DNA of 64,000 nt from Acanthaster planci (GCF_001949145.1 NW_019091490.1:1539938-1603937); one strand, 5' to 3'; numbered from the stretch's first letter, positions 10,252-22,825 are shown. Numbers and translations: made by a program. The notes: generated from the letters alone by a model not told the origin.

Positions 10252-12626
10252 TACATCTCATGCAGTTGTTGCATATACGGTATGCTCCCCAATATGGCAC
10301 AAGTAAACTGTCAAATCTTAAATATATATGTCAACTGGCGGCATGATTTTTAAGAAGGACTCTCTTGTCTTGATGATGTTCTTTTAGTCTTTTGTGCTTG
10401 TTGCCGACCAGAGATTACCCCAGTAAGGTCAAGGCCACTTCGATCCTCAGTGCATTGCTCTTTCACCGCAAAGCGCTGTTAGTGGCTCCTTGAAAACCAA
10501 GTTGTTAAAGGTGCGAATGTTGTCATGATCAGTTAGATCCACTGATCACTAGAAAGTGGCACAGACGCAGTTTGTGTGCTCGTGTTTGTGTGTTTACTGG
10601 GGCAAAAGAAAGTAAGACCAAATAAAATAAACAAGAAAAAAACTCATCAAGCCAAGATTGTCTCCTGAAAATTACGTAAGTTACAAATGACACCAGTTGG
10701 CCTTTTATATTTAAACAGGACAGAATTCGCTTCCGCCATTTTGGGGGACATATTGTACCTATATTCCTCAGTAAGTCTTACAAAGATATACCCGACACAA
10801 CGTCCTGACAGAATTGAATGCGATCGTTCAATTTAAAAGCCCAAAATGATGGGACACGATTCTGTTAATGTGAGTCCATGCGTCGTTCTGTGAAATAGGC
10901 TGGCGCTGTCAAGTCCCCACTGGCCACTATTTCCCTCTTCCTGCGAGGCCATCAATCGGTCGTTGGCCATGTCATCCCCAGGTCCATTGTTTTAATCGCG
11001 ACTTCCAAGTGACACCGTCCTTTCTTTCTTTCCCCACACACCCCCCCCGCACAGTGGACTTAATTACCTTATGCGTTTGTCACGCAATCGAGTTCGTTGA
11101 ACACCCGTCAACTTAGCCCCGATAAAAAAAAAAAAAAGAAAAAAAAAATGTAAAGCGTGAAAAAGAAAGTCCCCAGCGGTAAGAGCAGACTTTCCTGGGG
11201 GAGTTCCCGAGGAAGTGATCAGGCCTTAGGTACACAGGATGCTCCCAAACGAGGAATGCGCCTCCGAAGCTGCCGAAACATTGACACGCTTATTTTCTTG
11301 AGTCTTTCTGACAAGTCCAAAATGATAATTTCCCACACGCGGTTACAAAAAAAAAAAAGCTGTCCGAGCACACCGGCGCATATAGCTGAATCACACGCTC
11401 ACCCACGCGTGGATATACACGCCAGTAAAAAAGAACTCAGGAGGCCAATGATAAAAAGTTTACCGACAGACCTGCTTGTAATCATCGAAATTTGATCATG
11501 GTAATGTAGAGAGATGTTGATTGATGTCTTGGGCACACAGACCTGTCGATGAAGCTTTCACGTCAGACACGAAAACCAGGAGAAAAAAAAAAACAGTAAC
11601 TTTTATTCAGATCGATATCATACAGGTCCTTGACGTATTTGTCATACCATGAAAGCAGCAACTTCCTTTAGCTAAGTCTGGTTGAAGTTCACGGAAACAT
11701 AGACCTAACCACGTAAAATGTGTCTATCACCAAGTAGTCTAGTTGTATGCAACCTGGACTGCTCCATTCTACCTTTAGCAGCGAGTAAATGAAGGTCAAC
11801 ACACCCGTCTTCCTTAACAGTTATTTTATATTGACGGAAAGCAAGAGCATCGGTAGTCTATATACAATTGGCGATTGTAAATATTTTTTTACTGATTTCT
11901 CTGGACATTTTGAAATAGCGCAGCGAAACCTGACTAGCGGGATCGATTCAGATCAAACAAAACGAAAAAAAGTGAGGTGCTTGACCCAGTTTACCCTCGT
12001 AACCCTGAGCCGAACTAAGTAGGTTATCCAAATAATTGTTTAGTAATTGCTCTTGGAAGTCAGTCAGAGGATGGCGGAAACTCCACTCAGCAAAAACTGA
12101 TCATCCGAACGATCTAATTTACATCCGGGTCAACTTGGCAAGGGGGCTGGGTGGGGTCAGTTGCACTACTGAATGGCTGTGGTCTGAATGGCCGGTCGTA
12201 TTATGATTTAGCCAGACACATTGAACATGACTGGATCTATTCCTTTAGGTTCGTCTCACCACAAGGATGGGCCCAGAACCAAATTTGCAAGGGGGGGGGA
12301 ACATGATTTTTAGGGATGGTATAAAATAGATTTCTTTTTCGTGCATAACCTACTGTATGATGGCCTTTTCTGAGTACGGAAACTATAAGACCGTCCAAAA
12401 CTTTTGCCATTCTCTCATTATTTTTCAACAAAAATTGGCTTCTTTTTACGACCCCTCCTGGATTCCCACTTTTTTCTCCAATCTTACATCTCTCCCATTA
12501 ACCCCTCCTTTGGTAACATTGCCCAGGAGGGATCAGGTTCCTCGTTGTAGACGATCACGACTGCCTGGATCACGAGTTATGTTCCGAGATGTTCGAGTTA
12601 TGTTCGATTTGACCGAAAGGATTTTT
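10252..12626. other. Non-coding stretch, nothing recognised
   Basis: It contains A runs near 11125-11150, 11350 and 11585, a C run at 11041-11048 and a G9 run at 12291-12299. CGAGTTATGTTC is repeated at 12573-12584 and 12594-12605. At about 10716-10726 CCGCCATTTTG is a reverse-strand YY1-like motif. I see no credible exon. Confidence 0.5.
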
Positions 12627-12857
12627 CTACCTTTCTGGTAGACCCATCTTATGCGCCAGTTTTAGTAATCTTGCTTCGTTAAATCCCATCATGCTACTTC
12701 CAGTGTCGACCGATCCCATCCTATCATGCTCTCCACTGGTGTACCTACGATGGTCATCCGTCCGACCAACCTGTAACGCCACATTTTGTCGCTCGAACTG
12801 AATACCCGTATTATTTACAGTGCCTGTCGAACCCATAAAACCCGCTACTACGACCAT
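12627..12857 (-). CDS. Unrecognised 76-codon ORF
   Basis: An ATG-initiated minus-strand frame (start at 12857) encodes a peptide beginning MVVVAGFMGSTGTVNNTG and containing a stretch MGFNEARLLKLAHKMGLPER at its end. Amino-acid composition is even, unlike the Pro/Arg-rich shadows around it. I do not recognise a family. No splice site or neighbouring exon supports it. It could be a small ORF, a relic of a transposon ORF, or chance. Confidence 0.15.
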   Translation of the reverse strand: MVVVAGFMGSTGTVNNTGIQFERQNVALQVGRTDDHRRYTSGEHDRMGSVDTGSSMMGFNEARLLKLAHKMGLPER

Positions 12858-13580
12858 ATTTGATTCTTCTCAAAAGCCTTGTATTTTTCCTACAGTAAGT
12901 CTTGCATGCTGTTTTTTGTCAAAATCCTTCCCTCCTGGAGTCTTCCCCTCCCCGTCCCCAGCAATTCCCAAGGCCCTCGCTGTCCTCCCCTGTCCCTTCC
13001 CATCAACCCCGCCCAACCCCCCCTCCCCCACCGCCGCCAAACCACGAGCCAGTCTCACCTCCTCACCCCGGCCCCAACATGACGCATGTAGCCTCGGGCG
13101 CATGTCACAATTTCAGACAGGCTTGGAAGGAAGTTTCTCCATTACACAAGTTTATGAAAATTGAGTTCCAATCATCGGTTGTTTGTCTACGGAAGCACCG
13201 GCCCAGTCTGCCGGTGAATGCCGGGTCGAGATACGCTGTTGCCCCCCTCTCCTCCTTGCCAGGCCGAACTGCCCGCGCGCCCTGCTCTCCTGGCCCGGTG
13301 AGGCACGTTCGCTTTTTTTTTTCGCGTTTCAGCGCTGCATGGGAGGACATCTGAATGGTATTTGGTGTCGTACCCCCGGAGCCCTCTCTCTGGGAATAGA
13401 CGAAAATGGATATGTTGGGGGAAAAATGAGAGGCATCAAAACCTCTGGATTTCTCCTTCGGTGGACCGTGACACAATCGTGGTCAGTCCCGCTGATCAGC
13501 ACCCCCAGGTGGGTGCGTGTGTGAGAGAAATAATCGCTGCCTGCGCCCTCCCGGCCATTGAACGATACATTATCTTATAG

Positions 13581-13640
13581 GTGTGGTTTTCGAGGGAGCA
13601 GACGATAATGACTCAACCCTCACCGACCAAATTGGCGCGC
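13581..13640 (+). pseudogene. Possible fragment of a CUB-like domain
   Basis: An AG at 13579-13580 is followed by codons reading VFEGADDNDSTLTDQIG. CUB domains contain a similar segment, hydrophobic-aromatic-D/E-G followed by acidic or Ser residues and then a Leu and a Gly/Cys. The frame stays open to 13900, but the residues after the motif do not follow the CUB pattern, and the usual cysteine is missing. I treat it as a decayed fragment or coincidence. CUB domains are extracellular, calcium-binding modules common in secreted animal proteins. Confidence 0.15.
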
Positions 13641-14173
13641 TTTTCATCACCTGGCCACACTTGCACCTTTTTAGCCAAAATTTACGCATCCGGATATGCC
13701 ATTTGGGTTGGAGTCAACAGTCAACACGTGTACTTTTGGAGTCGATGGTTCTATTATTGGATTTTTTTTTGTTCTTCCATATTTCTTGCGCCTGCGGCTT
13801 CGAAAGGTCGCTCTTGGTTACCGTCAAACCTGTTGTTGGACCCATACCTTTTTGGTGTTCAAACCATGGTCCTAAATGTCGCCAACGAGAGAGTCGTTAA
13901 TTCTGTGTAGAGGGTCCGGGATTAAAGGTAGCACTGTTGCACGTTCTCTTGTTAACTTGGGTTCTTTGAGCGCCAGATCTCACCAGGCTAATTTCTGATG
14001 AAGCCCAGGTGCCGTTTGCTGTTTCAATGTGTATTTGACGTTTGTCGCTTTGGGATGTAGCACAGCAAATTTGTTTTGCCCGAGTTTCTGTCACGAGAAT
14101 AATTCACTTGTCAAAGAGATAAGTTTTCAGTGCTCTGCAAGAGCTTCTGAAAGAAAAACAAACACGTGCCTGC

Positions 14174-14252
14174 TTCGATGGGATTAGAACCAGTGACCCC
14201 CTGCTTACCAGCGCATTATGTCTTAAGACTTGACCACCAAGCTAGTCGAGGT
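14174..14252 (-). repeat. tRNA-like sequence (SINE head or tRNA pseudogene)
   Basis: Read on the minus strand, TAGCTTGGTGG (14234-14244) resembles the internal A box of a tRNA gene and GGTTCTAATCC (14181-14191) resembles the B box, with one change from the usual GGTTCGAATCC. Their spacing (about 42 nt between boxes) is acceptable for a tRNA. The T-arm and acceptor stem do not pair well, so it is not a functional tRNA. A tRNA-derived SINE fragment is the likeliest explanation. Confidence 0.5.
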
Positions 14253-14315
14253 CGGACTGTTGGTTGAGTCCAGCACGGCAGTGGACAACCGCAGTCAACA
14301 ACGGAATGCTGTCGG

Positions 14316-14594
14316 TTGCTTGTTAGTATGACCAGGCGAGGGCTAGTTTGTGTCACCGTGACCAGAACAAAAATGGCAGTATCGACTGATGTCAGTGTGA
14401 TTCTCTTGTCTTCTGGCGCTACGAGTGTGCCATTATCCTGTCCAAATCTTGACAGTATAGCAAACGGAACTTCCTGTGTTCAAGACAGTGCTCTTCACTG
14501 TGACCAGGAAGGAAAAATTCCCCCCCCCCGAAAAAAAATGCGTGCAAAAATTGTCCGGGCACCAGCGAAATTGAAAGAAAAAGAGTCAGTCTGA
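14316..14594 (+). other. Open frame with Cys-rich patch, doubtful
   Basis: The frame contains SCPNLDSIANGTSCVQDSAL followed by HCDQEGK. Four cysteines spaced in this way, with an N-G-T sequon, are vaguely like a sushi or EGF-type module, and the CUB-like fragment lies 700 bp upstream. The flanks show no matching cysteines and the frame ends in a Lys/Arg-rich stretch encoded by a poly-A patch. I cannot assign a family. Low confidence that it is coding. Confidence 0.1.
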
Positions 14595-15368
14595 AATGAT
14601 CAAGTACAACAAATTGACAAAAAAAATACCAGAACCACGTTTTACAGAAGTTGACGTGCTTCAACTTCCACACAAAATATGCGGAAAACTTCTGGTTTGT
14701 ATGAACAATTTGGTAGAATTCAATAGTTCTGTCCACGTGATGTACATGTACATTCTTATACACTCTCATGCCCTGATTATCCCGAAGTCTATAGTTTGGA
14801 TACCGCTCAATGGGTAACTCGGAAATGGAACCCTTCGATGACTCGGTATTCTCAACTGTTTAGTCTAATCTGTCTGCTGGCACCTGACCTTTTTAGGGGG
14901 CGGGGGAACTCTACCCCTGAAGGGACAACGAGGAAGCCAAACTCCTCGCATTCGGCTGGGTTTGGGGGTCACGGAGGGGGCAGGGCAGTGGGTCAACGGG
15001 GGACACTTTGATTGCAGTTCCACTTCGTCTTAAATATTCGAATATCAGTTTGTCATTATTGGATTTTCTTCTCTGATCGAGCACTGATTGTGGGATCAAA
15101 GTGTGAATAAAATATTCAGAACGGATTTGATTTGGCAAAGTGCACAAATTAGCCAAGTTTGTCTAAAGCTTATTTCCAGCCACAGTGTCCAAAATGCATG
15201 TTGCTTGTGAGGGGTTGTCACATATTCCTGTTTGACACACAAACATTATTAAGCTTTTGGGCAGCTATTTAGAAAACTGAACCTAATTTTTGTATGGTAA
15301 CTTTACCATACCATGATTGCAGTAACATTAACCTTAGGCCACTGTTCAACTATTGGCTTCTTACAGGG

Positions 15369-15500
15369 GAGTGCAGCCTTAATGGTTAAGGTCTGTGATT
15401 GTGAGTCCTGATCAGAGGGTCTATGGTTCGAATCCAGCTACTGGCCATACGCTGTGGCCTTGGGCAAGCCACTTCGCTCCTGAGCTGCTTGCCACTCTGT
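15369..15500 (+). repeat. tRNA-derived SINE
   Basis: A pol III A-box-like segment GCAGCCTTAATGG (from 15373) and a perfect B box GGTTCGAATCC (15425-15435) lie about 40 nt apart. They are followed by CCTTGGGCAAGCCACTT (15458-15474), a sequence type seen in the body of many tRNA-derived SINEs (similar to the CCTTGGGCAAG block of CORE/MIR-like SINEs). The head is about 72 nt, as expected for a tRNA-like region. The 3' end is not clear and may reach about 15620. Expressed, if at all, by RNA polymerase III. Confidence 0.75.
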
Positions 15501-15620
15501 ACCCAAGTATCGACATTAATCTGTGATGGACTATAGCATTCCATTCAAGGAGAACAGAAATATTGCCAGTCGTTTCATGCCGAGTCTGATGAGCTGCACC
15601 GGTTCAAAACAGACTCTGCT

Positions 15621-18033
15621 GTTGTCTGTTCAAGATTGTGCCATGTGTGATTCAGAAAGACTCCAATTCTATCACATTGGCTCCTGTCTGCCCCAAAAGT
15701 TCACCAGTCCGGCGACCGCTCCATCGCCAACAGAATCGAGGAAGTGGAGGCTTTCCCCTTGAACTTTTCCACGGGATTAACTCACTTCACCGCCCTCCAC
15801 ACTCCATTCGTCGTTCCACATCTAGCCTGACCTCAGGTCACTCGCGAGGAACAATTATTTGGCAACACTTTCCACCCGCAGTCTCGTTCTGAAGACCTTT
15901 TCCAGCCAACAACAGCTTTTGTACACCGCCCTCCAGAGCCCTCTGCGACCCCTACGAATAATATTTGGGCGCACGCTTGCAAAAGTTTTTCAACTTGGGC
16001 CGAGCAAGTTACATATTCTTCCTTGGCACTTGCGCCCCGACCGTAACTCAATTATGCTGTCGGCTAATGTGTTTGTCCATCTCATAGTGAGACGTCACAA
16101 AACAGGAGGCCAGCCTTTTACTAGACTGGAGGGGGGGGGAGGTAACGGGTAACTGTATGAAGAGCCTCCTATCCCTTCCAGCCAGAACAATTTTCACCTG
16201 GTTTCGCTAGGGACATTTTTTTTCTATCTCTGGAAAAAATCAATTGCAGAATCCTGTAAAATGATTGAGTTTCCTGCTGTTGCTGAGTGTTTCTTTCATC
16301 GGAGGCGTCAGGGATCTAATCCTTGCGTTCTTTTCCCAATTACAGTTTTTCCTCATCTATCGAGTAAACAAAATTTACGCTGGCATAGAAGAGACATAAC
16401 TTTTCTCGATGCTGGAATGAAACTTCGACTCCGTCGACACTCAGTCCTCTGTTGGAAAAAAATCGTACAATAGTTGAATCTTTCCTTTCAGTGTCTTAAC
16501 CCCAATCTTGCTCTCACGAACAATTATCTTCAAACTGGCGTTTACCCCTTGAATTCGCAAACAGGCCACGTCGCACAATTTGTTACTAGCAGGACTATCA
16601 CAGATCATAACACGACCATATACAAAGTCATGTATCTGTATAATAGGCCGATTTGGCGTGAAATGTCCTGATTCCGTCTTCGGGTACGCGACACCCATGG
16701 GGGGGGGAGTTTCTCCTGGGCCAACGATATCGACAGCTCCCACCCCCCCTCTCCTCCCCGCACCCGCAGGGTACATCGCGGCAAAAGCCAGCCGCGTAGT
16801 TCCAGGAGAAGTTTGTGGCGCTGGGCGCCCAGCCCTCCCAAGAGGTGAGAGCCTGGAACCTTCAGAGAGGTGATATCGCTCTGGCCAGGATGGGTCCGCT
16901 GGGGGTTTGGGCTGGCTGCATGGCCCGGACCCGGGCCAGACGGCAAGCCAAGGGGGAGAGTCTGCCCAGTGGACCGTGGAGGGGGCATACACCTCCACGG
17001 CTGGTTGGGGGAAAAAGTTGGCAGTTTATCTTACTCGGTGCAACTCCAGCGAACCTTGAAAGGTCGTTTAATGTTGTGCTTTGGGCGTGGGTTGACGTGT
17101 TTAAAACCTCATGTACACATATCTGGGCATTCATTTGGGATTTTCCTGACCTTTATAATAAAATGAGAAATGTCGCAACCACTTTTTGTTCCAGAGCTGT
17201 CGAGGCCTAACAAGTATAGACCATCACTCGGTAATAGCTGGCAGTTGATGACTACATGTCCTGTCTATAGTTGAACGACACACTTTGACAACTGAATTGA
17301 CAGGCAGCATATCTGGATACCGCACGAAGGTTTACTTCGAGAAGAAAAAAGGAAGGACCTTGATTCCTCGGGAAAAAAAACTAAGTCTGTTGTAGCAGCA
17401 ATTTGTAGATCAATACAAGGCTTATACAAGGTACCTAAGCTAATTTGTATGACGAAGGAGTCTGATCTTTCATGTGTCACTTGATCATACTTCTGAAGTG
17501 GTTTTTTTTTTTAGGCAACGACTGCAGCCAGATAAACTAATGGACGCAAATTCAGTAGGAACACCTAACAACGGTGATGAAGTCGGGAAGCATAATGATG
17601 ATTAACGCCGCCAGTCCAAACAAGACGCTGGAAAGGAGCCTACACATCTCTAGCGTGTCCCGAAACGGGTGTACGTGCCTGCATCATTACAACGTACGTA
17701 TACTTTCGCGGGGCCATAATTCAGCCTACATTTTGACAACTGTGTACGCCCCACAAATCACGACAAATTGACCACAAAGAGCGCCCTTAAATCCGTCAGC
17801 GTCCCTTTCCCTTACTGCCAGGAATATCATTTTGTTCTTGTGTTTCATTTCCACTGTCCTAAATTACCTCTCTGTTGGCTTCATGTTTTACATCAGCTCT
17901 CATAACTCCGCACCTCGATCCAATTATCGGCAGACTGCCGGCAACGGACGTGGCCAGAAAGAAAGGGCGCGGAATTAGAAATGTGCAAAATGGCTATCTT
18001 GGGACGCGCTTTGAGTTTAGGTGGGCAAAGTTT
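15621..18033. other. Non-coding stretch with stop-poor GC patch
   Basis: Between 16441 and 17210 frames up to 185 codons overlap on both strands; their products are Pro/Gly/Arg-rich and match nothing I know. G9 runs occur at 16131-16139 and 16699-16707. No splice-bounded exon is convincing. Confidence 0.5.
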
Positions 18034-18047
18034 AGGGGCGGATCAAG
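18034..18047 (+). mobile_element. hAT-like terminus fragment
   Basis: AGGGGCGGATCAAG is nearly identical to the left end of the element at 50849. The CAGGGGCGGATCNAG form is a common terminal motif of hAT-type non-autonomous transposons in invertebrates. No partner end is close, so this is a lone fragment or chance. Confidence 0.3.
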
Positions 18048-18156
18048 ATTGAGGAGTGACACTGCATGGAGGGGGACACGAATCAGTAAAATATCAAGTA
18101 ATTTGAAGAACAACTGTGCCGTTTAAGAGGAACCAAACACCGACGTTTCTGTAGTG

Positions 18157-18164
18157 TAGGTAAG
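18157..18164 (+). other. Isolated strong splice donor
   Basis: GTAG|GTAAGTTGG is a near-consensus donor. The preceding sequence has stops in all phases close by, so it could only follow a non-coding exon. Confidence 0.12.
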
Positions 18165-18450
18165 TTGGAAGCATATTTAAAAGGTATAAGCATCGTTATT
18201 GGGGATAGAAGCGAAAAAATGGGGGGGGGGGTTACAGTAAAGTAGTAGATTCCACAAGGCATGCGTATTATTCGCGGGCAGAGCGCAGTAGCTGAGCTTC
18301 AAGTTCGACAGACTGCTCCGTCACTCATCGACCAACTACTCGCCTGGTTCTCTGCTTGTGCCCGTAATTGTTTCTCCTCTTTGGCACCTCGCCCTGTTTG
18401 TTACCCGTGTTTGTCTTTTCCGTCCACAACCGTGTAATGTTTCCTTATTA

Positions 18451-18468
18451 GCCGCATAAATCAGCGGC
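18451..18468. other. GCCGC-ATAAATCA-GCGGC hairpin
   Basis: A perfect 5-bp GC stem encloses ATAAATCA, the reverse complement of TGATTTAT, which is a known Hox-Pbx composite binding sequence. The association may be chance. The surrounding 40 bases are CpG-rich. Confidence 0.25.
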
Positions 18469-21400
18469 CGCGCGATTCTTCATGTCCGGTCGGCGGTTTA
18501 AATTGGGGGTATCGGTCTAGAAAACGACCCCCATTCCTGTGTCGCCCCCGCGCTCCACAATTTTGAAAAGTTTGGCGGGGCCCCGTGCTAGTTTGTGTGA
18601 TGAAATGTGTCGTCTGACTTCGGCGCTTGAATTCACGGGCTCATTCGCTGATGTATGTTTTCTCTCTACTTTACAGACACACAGAATGTGGAACGTTTTT
18701 TGGGTATGTTTTTAATCAGGTTAACCCAATTTTATGAAGGGCCCCGCTTCGAATGCAGACTTCGTTTACTGTTTAAAGGGCCTGTGACTTGTGTTTTATC
18801 CGGGAACAGATTTTGTGCCACTTTCTACTCCTTTGAAAATAACGTGGGGAAACCGTTTGGCATTCCATTAGGTTGATCTTGTCAAAAAATCAAAAATGCC
18901 AAATCACAAATGCAAATGTTTTGAGCATTTGAAACTTTCTGTGCCTTTTCATGCCTGAATGGAATTTTTTTTAACTTTAATCAGATCTGTTTGGTGTGAT
19001 GTATATATATATACCTCGCATTTGAGTATTTATTTTTCTGCCTGTTTTAATGTCTTAATGTCGTTTTACTGTAATTGTTTATGTTTTATTTGGATTTTGC
19101 TGCAATTTAGCCGAATGGTTACAAATGCATTTTTTATTAATAAACCAGTCATAATAATAATAATTATGTTGTCCCAGATCATGGTGTTTTGTGCATAAAA
19201 GAGTTACAACACAATTGAAACCAGTAAATAAAAAAATTATATTTACTAATAATTATTCTACAACAACCATTAATCTAATTCCATTTACCCAACTACTTTT
19301 ACTAGTTTATATAGTTTTTACCCAACATGTTTTATTCCTCTTTTTTAAATCCTTTTAATTTTTTTCATTTTATCACGTTTGAAGTATTTCTATGTTTCAT
19401 TATATTTTGTAGCCGCTGCTATTGGTCATTTTTTGTTTTTATTAAAACAGTCATGAGGGCGCTATTGTCGTGATGTCGTCACTGGAAGACGCAGTTCATT
19501 AAGGGGTCTGTTCAACATGTGAATCCCAGTTTTGCTCAGTTTAATACTTCTGTAGGAAAATATTGCTCTTTAGATACTTTCCTGATCTGAAACACTTGCT
19601 ATTCATCAAAGAAAAAAATCACAACGGTACTTCAAATCCTGTGGAAATGGTAGTGCTGAAACAGCCGCAGCTTGGAGTTTTCCCTCCTAAATGACATCAC
19701 ATTCTTACTCATAAATATGCAAATTCACAGAAACAATGAACTAAACAAGTCGCCAAAATGCGCGTAAAATGGCAAAAGATATACGGACTACTAGTAGTGT
19801 TAAGTGGGACACAAAGGTGTACACTTGCAATGAATGCATTAAAAATGAAATTGGTTATTCTTGGACAAAGACTGATTTCTTCAACAACAGTTGCAGAACC
19901 TTGAATATAGGGGCACTCAGAAATAGATGATGGAAAACGGCATGATGATTGCTTCAGCAACAAAACATCAACATGCTGTCGAGCGGAGTGAGTTGACCTA
20001 ACTGTTGCCGATAGCCCAAACAGTATCTAAGCTGTAAAATAGTTTTGGAATTGTGAGAAAACTAGACAAGGAAGAAATTTGGGCGAAAAAAAATTCCTTG
20101 AGATTTCATAGTTTTAAGAGATTGTTTTGTTGGCCACATTAGGGGAAAATGACACAGCATTATCGACGGACAGAGAATTCAAGGCGAAGACAGGAACTAA
20201 AAGATATGAAATTGGATCCCAGATGGGTAGTGTTTTCAATTGGTTCACAGATCAGTTTCTTCTGACTGGTTTACTATAGCCAAACCGAAGCTGTCCACAA
20301 ACTTGAAAAAAAAAAACGAATTGATTGATCGGGGTTATAACGAGGAAAAGAGCGAGGGCCCATCCCCCAACATCGGGCACAGATTGACGCTGGATAGCCC
20401 TGCGTCGCCTTCTCTCCCGCCAGCTTCCTGGACCGCAAAAACCACTAGCCAGAGATGTTTTTGCAAACACTCTCTCATCCCCCTCTGACGTCTCTCGCTG
20501 CCCGAGATATAGTCAGGCATAGAGATCTCTTAGACTGGGGCCCCGTCAACCGGATTAAAAAAAAAGTTTCTTAATTGCGCGGGGGGGATATACCGTCGGC
20601 AGATGCATCATTCTGTCACGGGTGGTAGAGATGGATGGGGGAGGTTGGCAGAAGCGGGGGGACTCCAACTGGTTTGATACATGGCAAGGACCAACAAAAG
20701 CAGCCGTGTTCTTAAAAAGTCCTTAGGTTATAGAACCAAACTGTCGCACAAAAAGGTCAAATTGTGTACTGGAGAAACCAGGAATTATCAAGCTTTTTCC
20801 CCATTTCCTGACGTGACTTTTGTACTTGACACGTATCGCCTTTACAAATCAAAATGGCGCCCTTTATTTTGGTGTCAGCCTCGTTCTCAGTGACCTGTTG
20901 GTCAAGGTCAGAATAATGAATGATGGAACGGTTGGGCAAAGACACGAAATGCCGGATCTGAACCGAGAGCTTGATAATTGTAGCACAGTTTCGGCATTTT
21001 GCCGTGCTCCTTACACTTTCGCTAACACAATAGTATTTTTGTTCCCACTTTCCCACGCATTACCAACATAAAATTAAAAGAAAGATATTCTGGGCAACAG
21101 TACCAAAGTGAAATCAAAGAAAAAAATACTCCAATAAAATTTAATAAACTGCGCTTCGAGTGGTTAAATGCAAAGTTGGAGTGTTCGGACAACTGATGAA
21201 ATTTAATTTCCTGGATGCACGTATTGGTAAAAGCCCAGTACGAGCACGACCGTTAGGTGTTCAACCTCGCCCGTTTTCGCACTATTTATCTTTGGATATT
21301 GACACAAAAATCGTTCCACGCGGTGCTGCAGTTCGTCGCCTTCACTAAATGAGTTATGGGACTGCATGATAATGTGGCTCGAAAGTTTTTCAATCAGCCC

Positions 21401-22127
21401 CCGGACGCTGCGTCCCCCACACACTTAACAGCCAAGACTTTTCAATCAATAGCGAGTTTCCTTCTCTGTGTTTTGATATGATTTCCAGTTGTGAAAGACC
21501 CAGCCTGATTAGAATTCGTCGAGTCTTCCTCTCTGTTTTATTTTCAACCCATGTTGTGGTTAGAGTTGCCACAGTTCCTGACGGAACACCAACACCGTGA
21601 AATTGTTGTGGCTTTTAACGCTGCAGTGGCCCCAGTTCAGATCAAAATTTCCTTTTGTTCTCGATTTCTCGCCTCTTGACCAAAATCACATTTTCCAATT
21701 TTCTGTTGACAGGTTTCCCGTTGCGTTTCATTTTGTCGTCCTGACACTCACCAGATATAAGGAGAGAGAATTTTTGGGAAAAAAAAGGTAGGCTCCCTAA
21801 AGGAGAAAAAGTGTGGCTTCTGTTTTCATAAGCGCGCATGGATGCGCCACAACGCTTGAGTTGCTTCCCATTTACTCAGTAGGGGAAATGCTGTTTTTAA
21901 GACAAAACTGACGGGCCAAGTCGAGGAGTGCAGGAGTGTGTCTGAGTACCCCCTCGCTCGTCTCGAGGCCAAAAACTGCTTCTCTCGAGAACTTGGAATC
22001 TTTGTGCGCACCCACAAAAGCAAACAAGGAAACTGGTCCACGTGATGATTCTGTTTGCGTGAACCTTGTCTGGACTACATAGGCCTACAAGGTTTTCCCC
22101 TCTGTCAAAAGGCAGTTTTTTAGAAGA
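18469..22127. other. Non-coding, AT-rich around 18.9-19.5 kb
   Basis: From 18880 to 19460 the DNA is strongly T-rich on this strand. AATAAA (19139-19144) is followed by (TAA)n at about 19151-19166, which could be the 3' end of a transcript or of a non-LTR retrotransposon; no coding part is visible upstream. Frames near 20250-20520 and 20681-21071 are mutual shadows on opposite strands. Confidence 0.45.
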
Positions 22128-22414
22128 ATTTAGGGGATGGTCGGGGACGTTGGCGAAGGAGTAGCCAAGGACACCATAAAAAAAGATATAGCTTTAGAAA
22201 AGTGTTCACAGTGAGGTTTTGTTCTCTTACTTTGGTTTTCATGAAGACAAGGAAATGTGCGCACTCTATTATAACGTAAGCACCTTGTGCGGGTGCACGG
22301 GATGCTGAAATTGATTTGCTTGTCTTGTCTTTGGCGGTAAATTCGCATTTGAATTTCAAAAAAAGGAAAAGGTATTTCCTTGAGATCATTACATGGAAAA
22401 TTTAGGGGATGATC
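22128..22414. repeat. Direct repeats flanking about 255 bp
   Basis: AATTTAGGGGATGGTC (22128-22143) and AATTTAGGGGATGATC (22399-22414) differ at one base. The enclosed segment has no terminal inverted repeat that I can see. It may be an insertion with a long duplication, or two remnants of a common repeat. Confidence 0.4.
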
Positions 22415-22639
22415 CCCCAGGATTTTTCACTGTCTTATCTGACTTAGTTTTAAAAGCAGATTTTGATCAACAGACTTACGATTTTGGGTCCTAATTTTGT
22501 AGCTGTGTCTGTGTTTACATACGCAAGAAAGTATAAAAAGAGGCAGTAAACTAACTGACAATTTGTAAGCAAAATGACAACAAAAAAATCACTCACACCC
22601 CTTTAACAATAATCACCGCAGCTCTCTTAAATAGCCACC

Positions 22640-22825
22640 ATGAATGATGAAAGAAGACAGAAAGCCTCGAAATGCCAGCGTCTCGTCTGTCAGCGTCCCC
22701 CCGTGCGATCTATCGGCGGGAGGAAGGCACCTGTCTCCCTGCCCCACCCGACCCATCACAATCACCGGCGCAGGCCTGCTAGCAACTCCCCGTGCTCTGA
22801 CGCTCTTTCCCCCGGCAGCTTGTGA
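22640..22825 (+). CDS. Small ORF with consensus Kozak start, unrecognised
   Basis: GCCACCATGA is an ideal vertebrate-type initiation context. The frame of 61 codons begins MNDERRQKASKCQRLVCQRP and becomes His/Pro/Arg-rich. An alternative overlapping frame of similar length exists four bases downstream. No family recognised and no flanking splice evidence. Chance is likely. Confidence 0.12.
   Translation: MNDERRQKASKCQRLVCQRPPVRSIGGRKAPVSLPHPTHHNHRRRPASNSPCSDALSPGSL

Noticed and set aside
18985-19166. AATAAA plus (TAA)n as a definite gene 3' end
   Set aside because: The area is very AT-rich, where AATAAA is frequent, and no upstream coding sequence supports a transcript.
20681-20893. Plus-strand frame beginning MARTNKSSRVLKKS, superficially like the start of histone H3
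   Set aside because: Only the first few residues resemble H3. The rest does not align, and the opposite strand is equally open.
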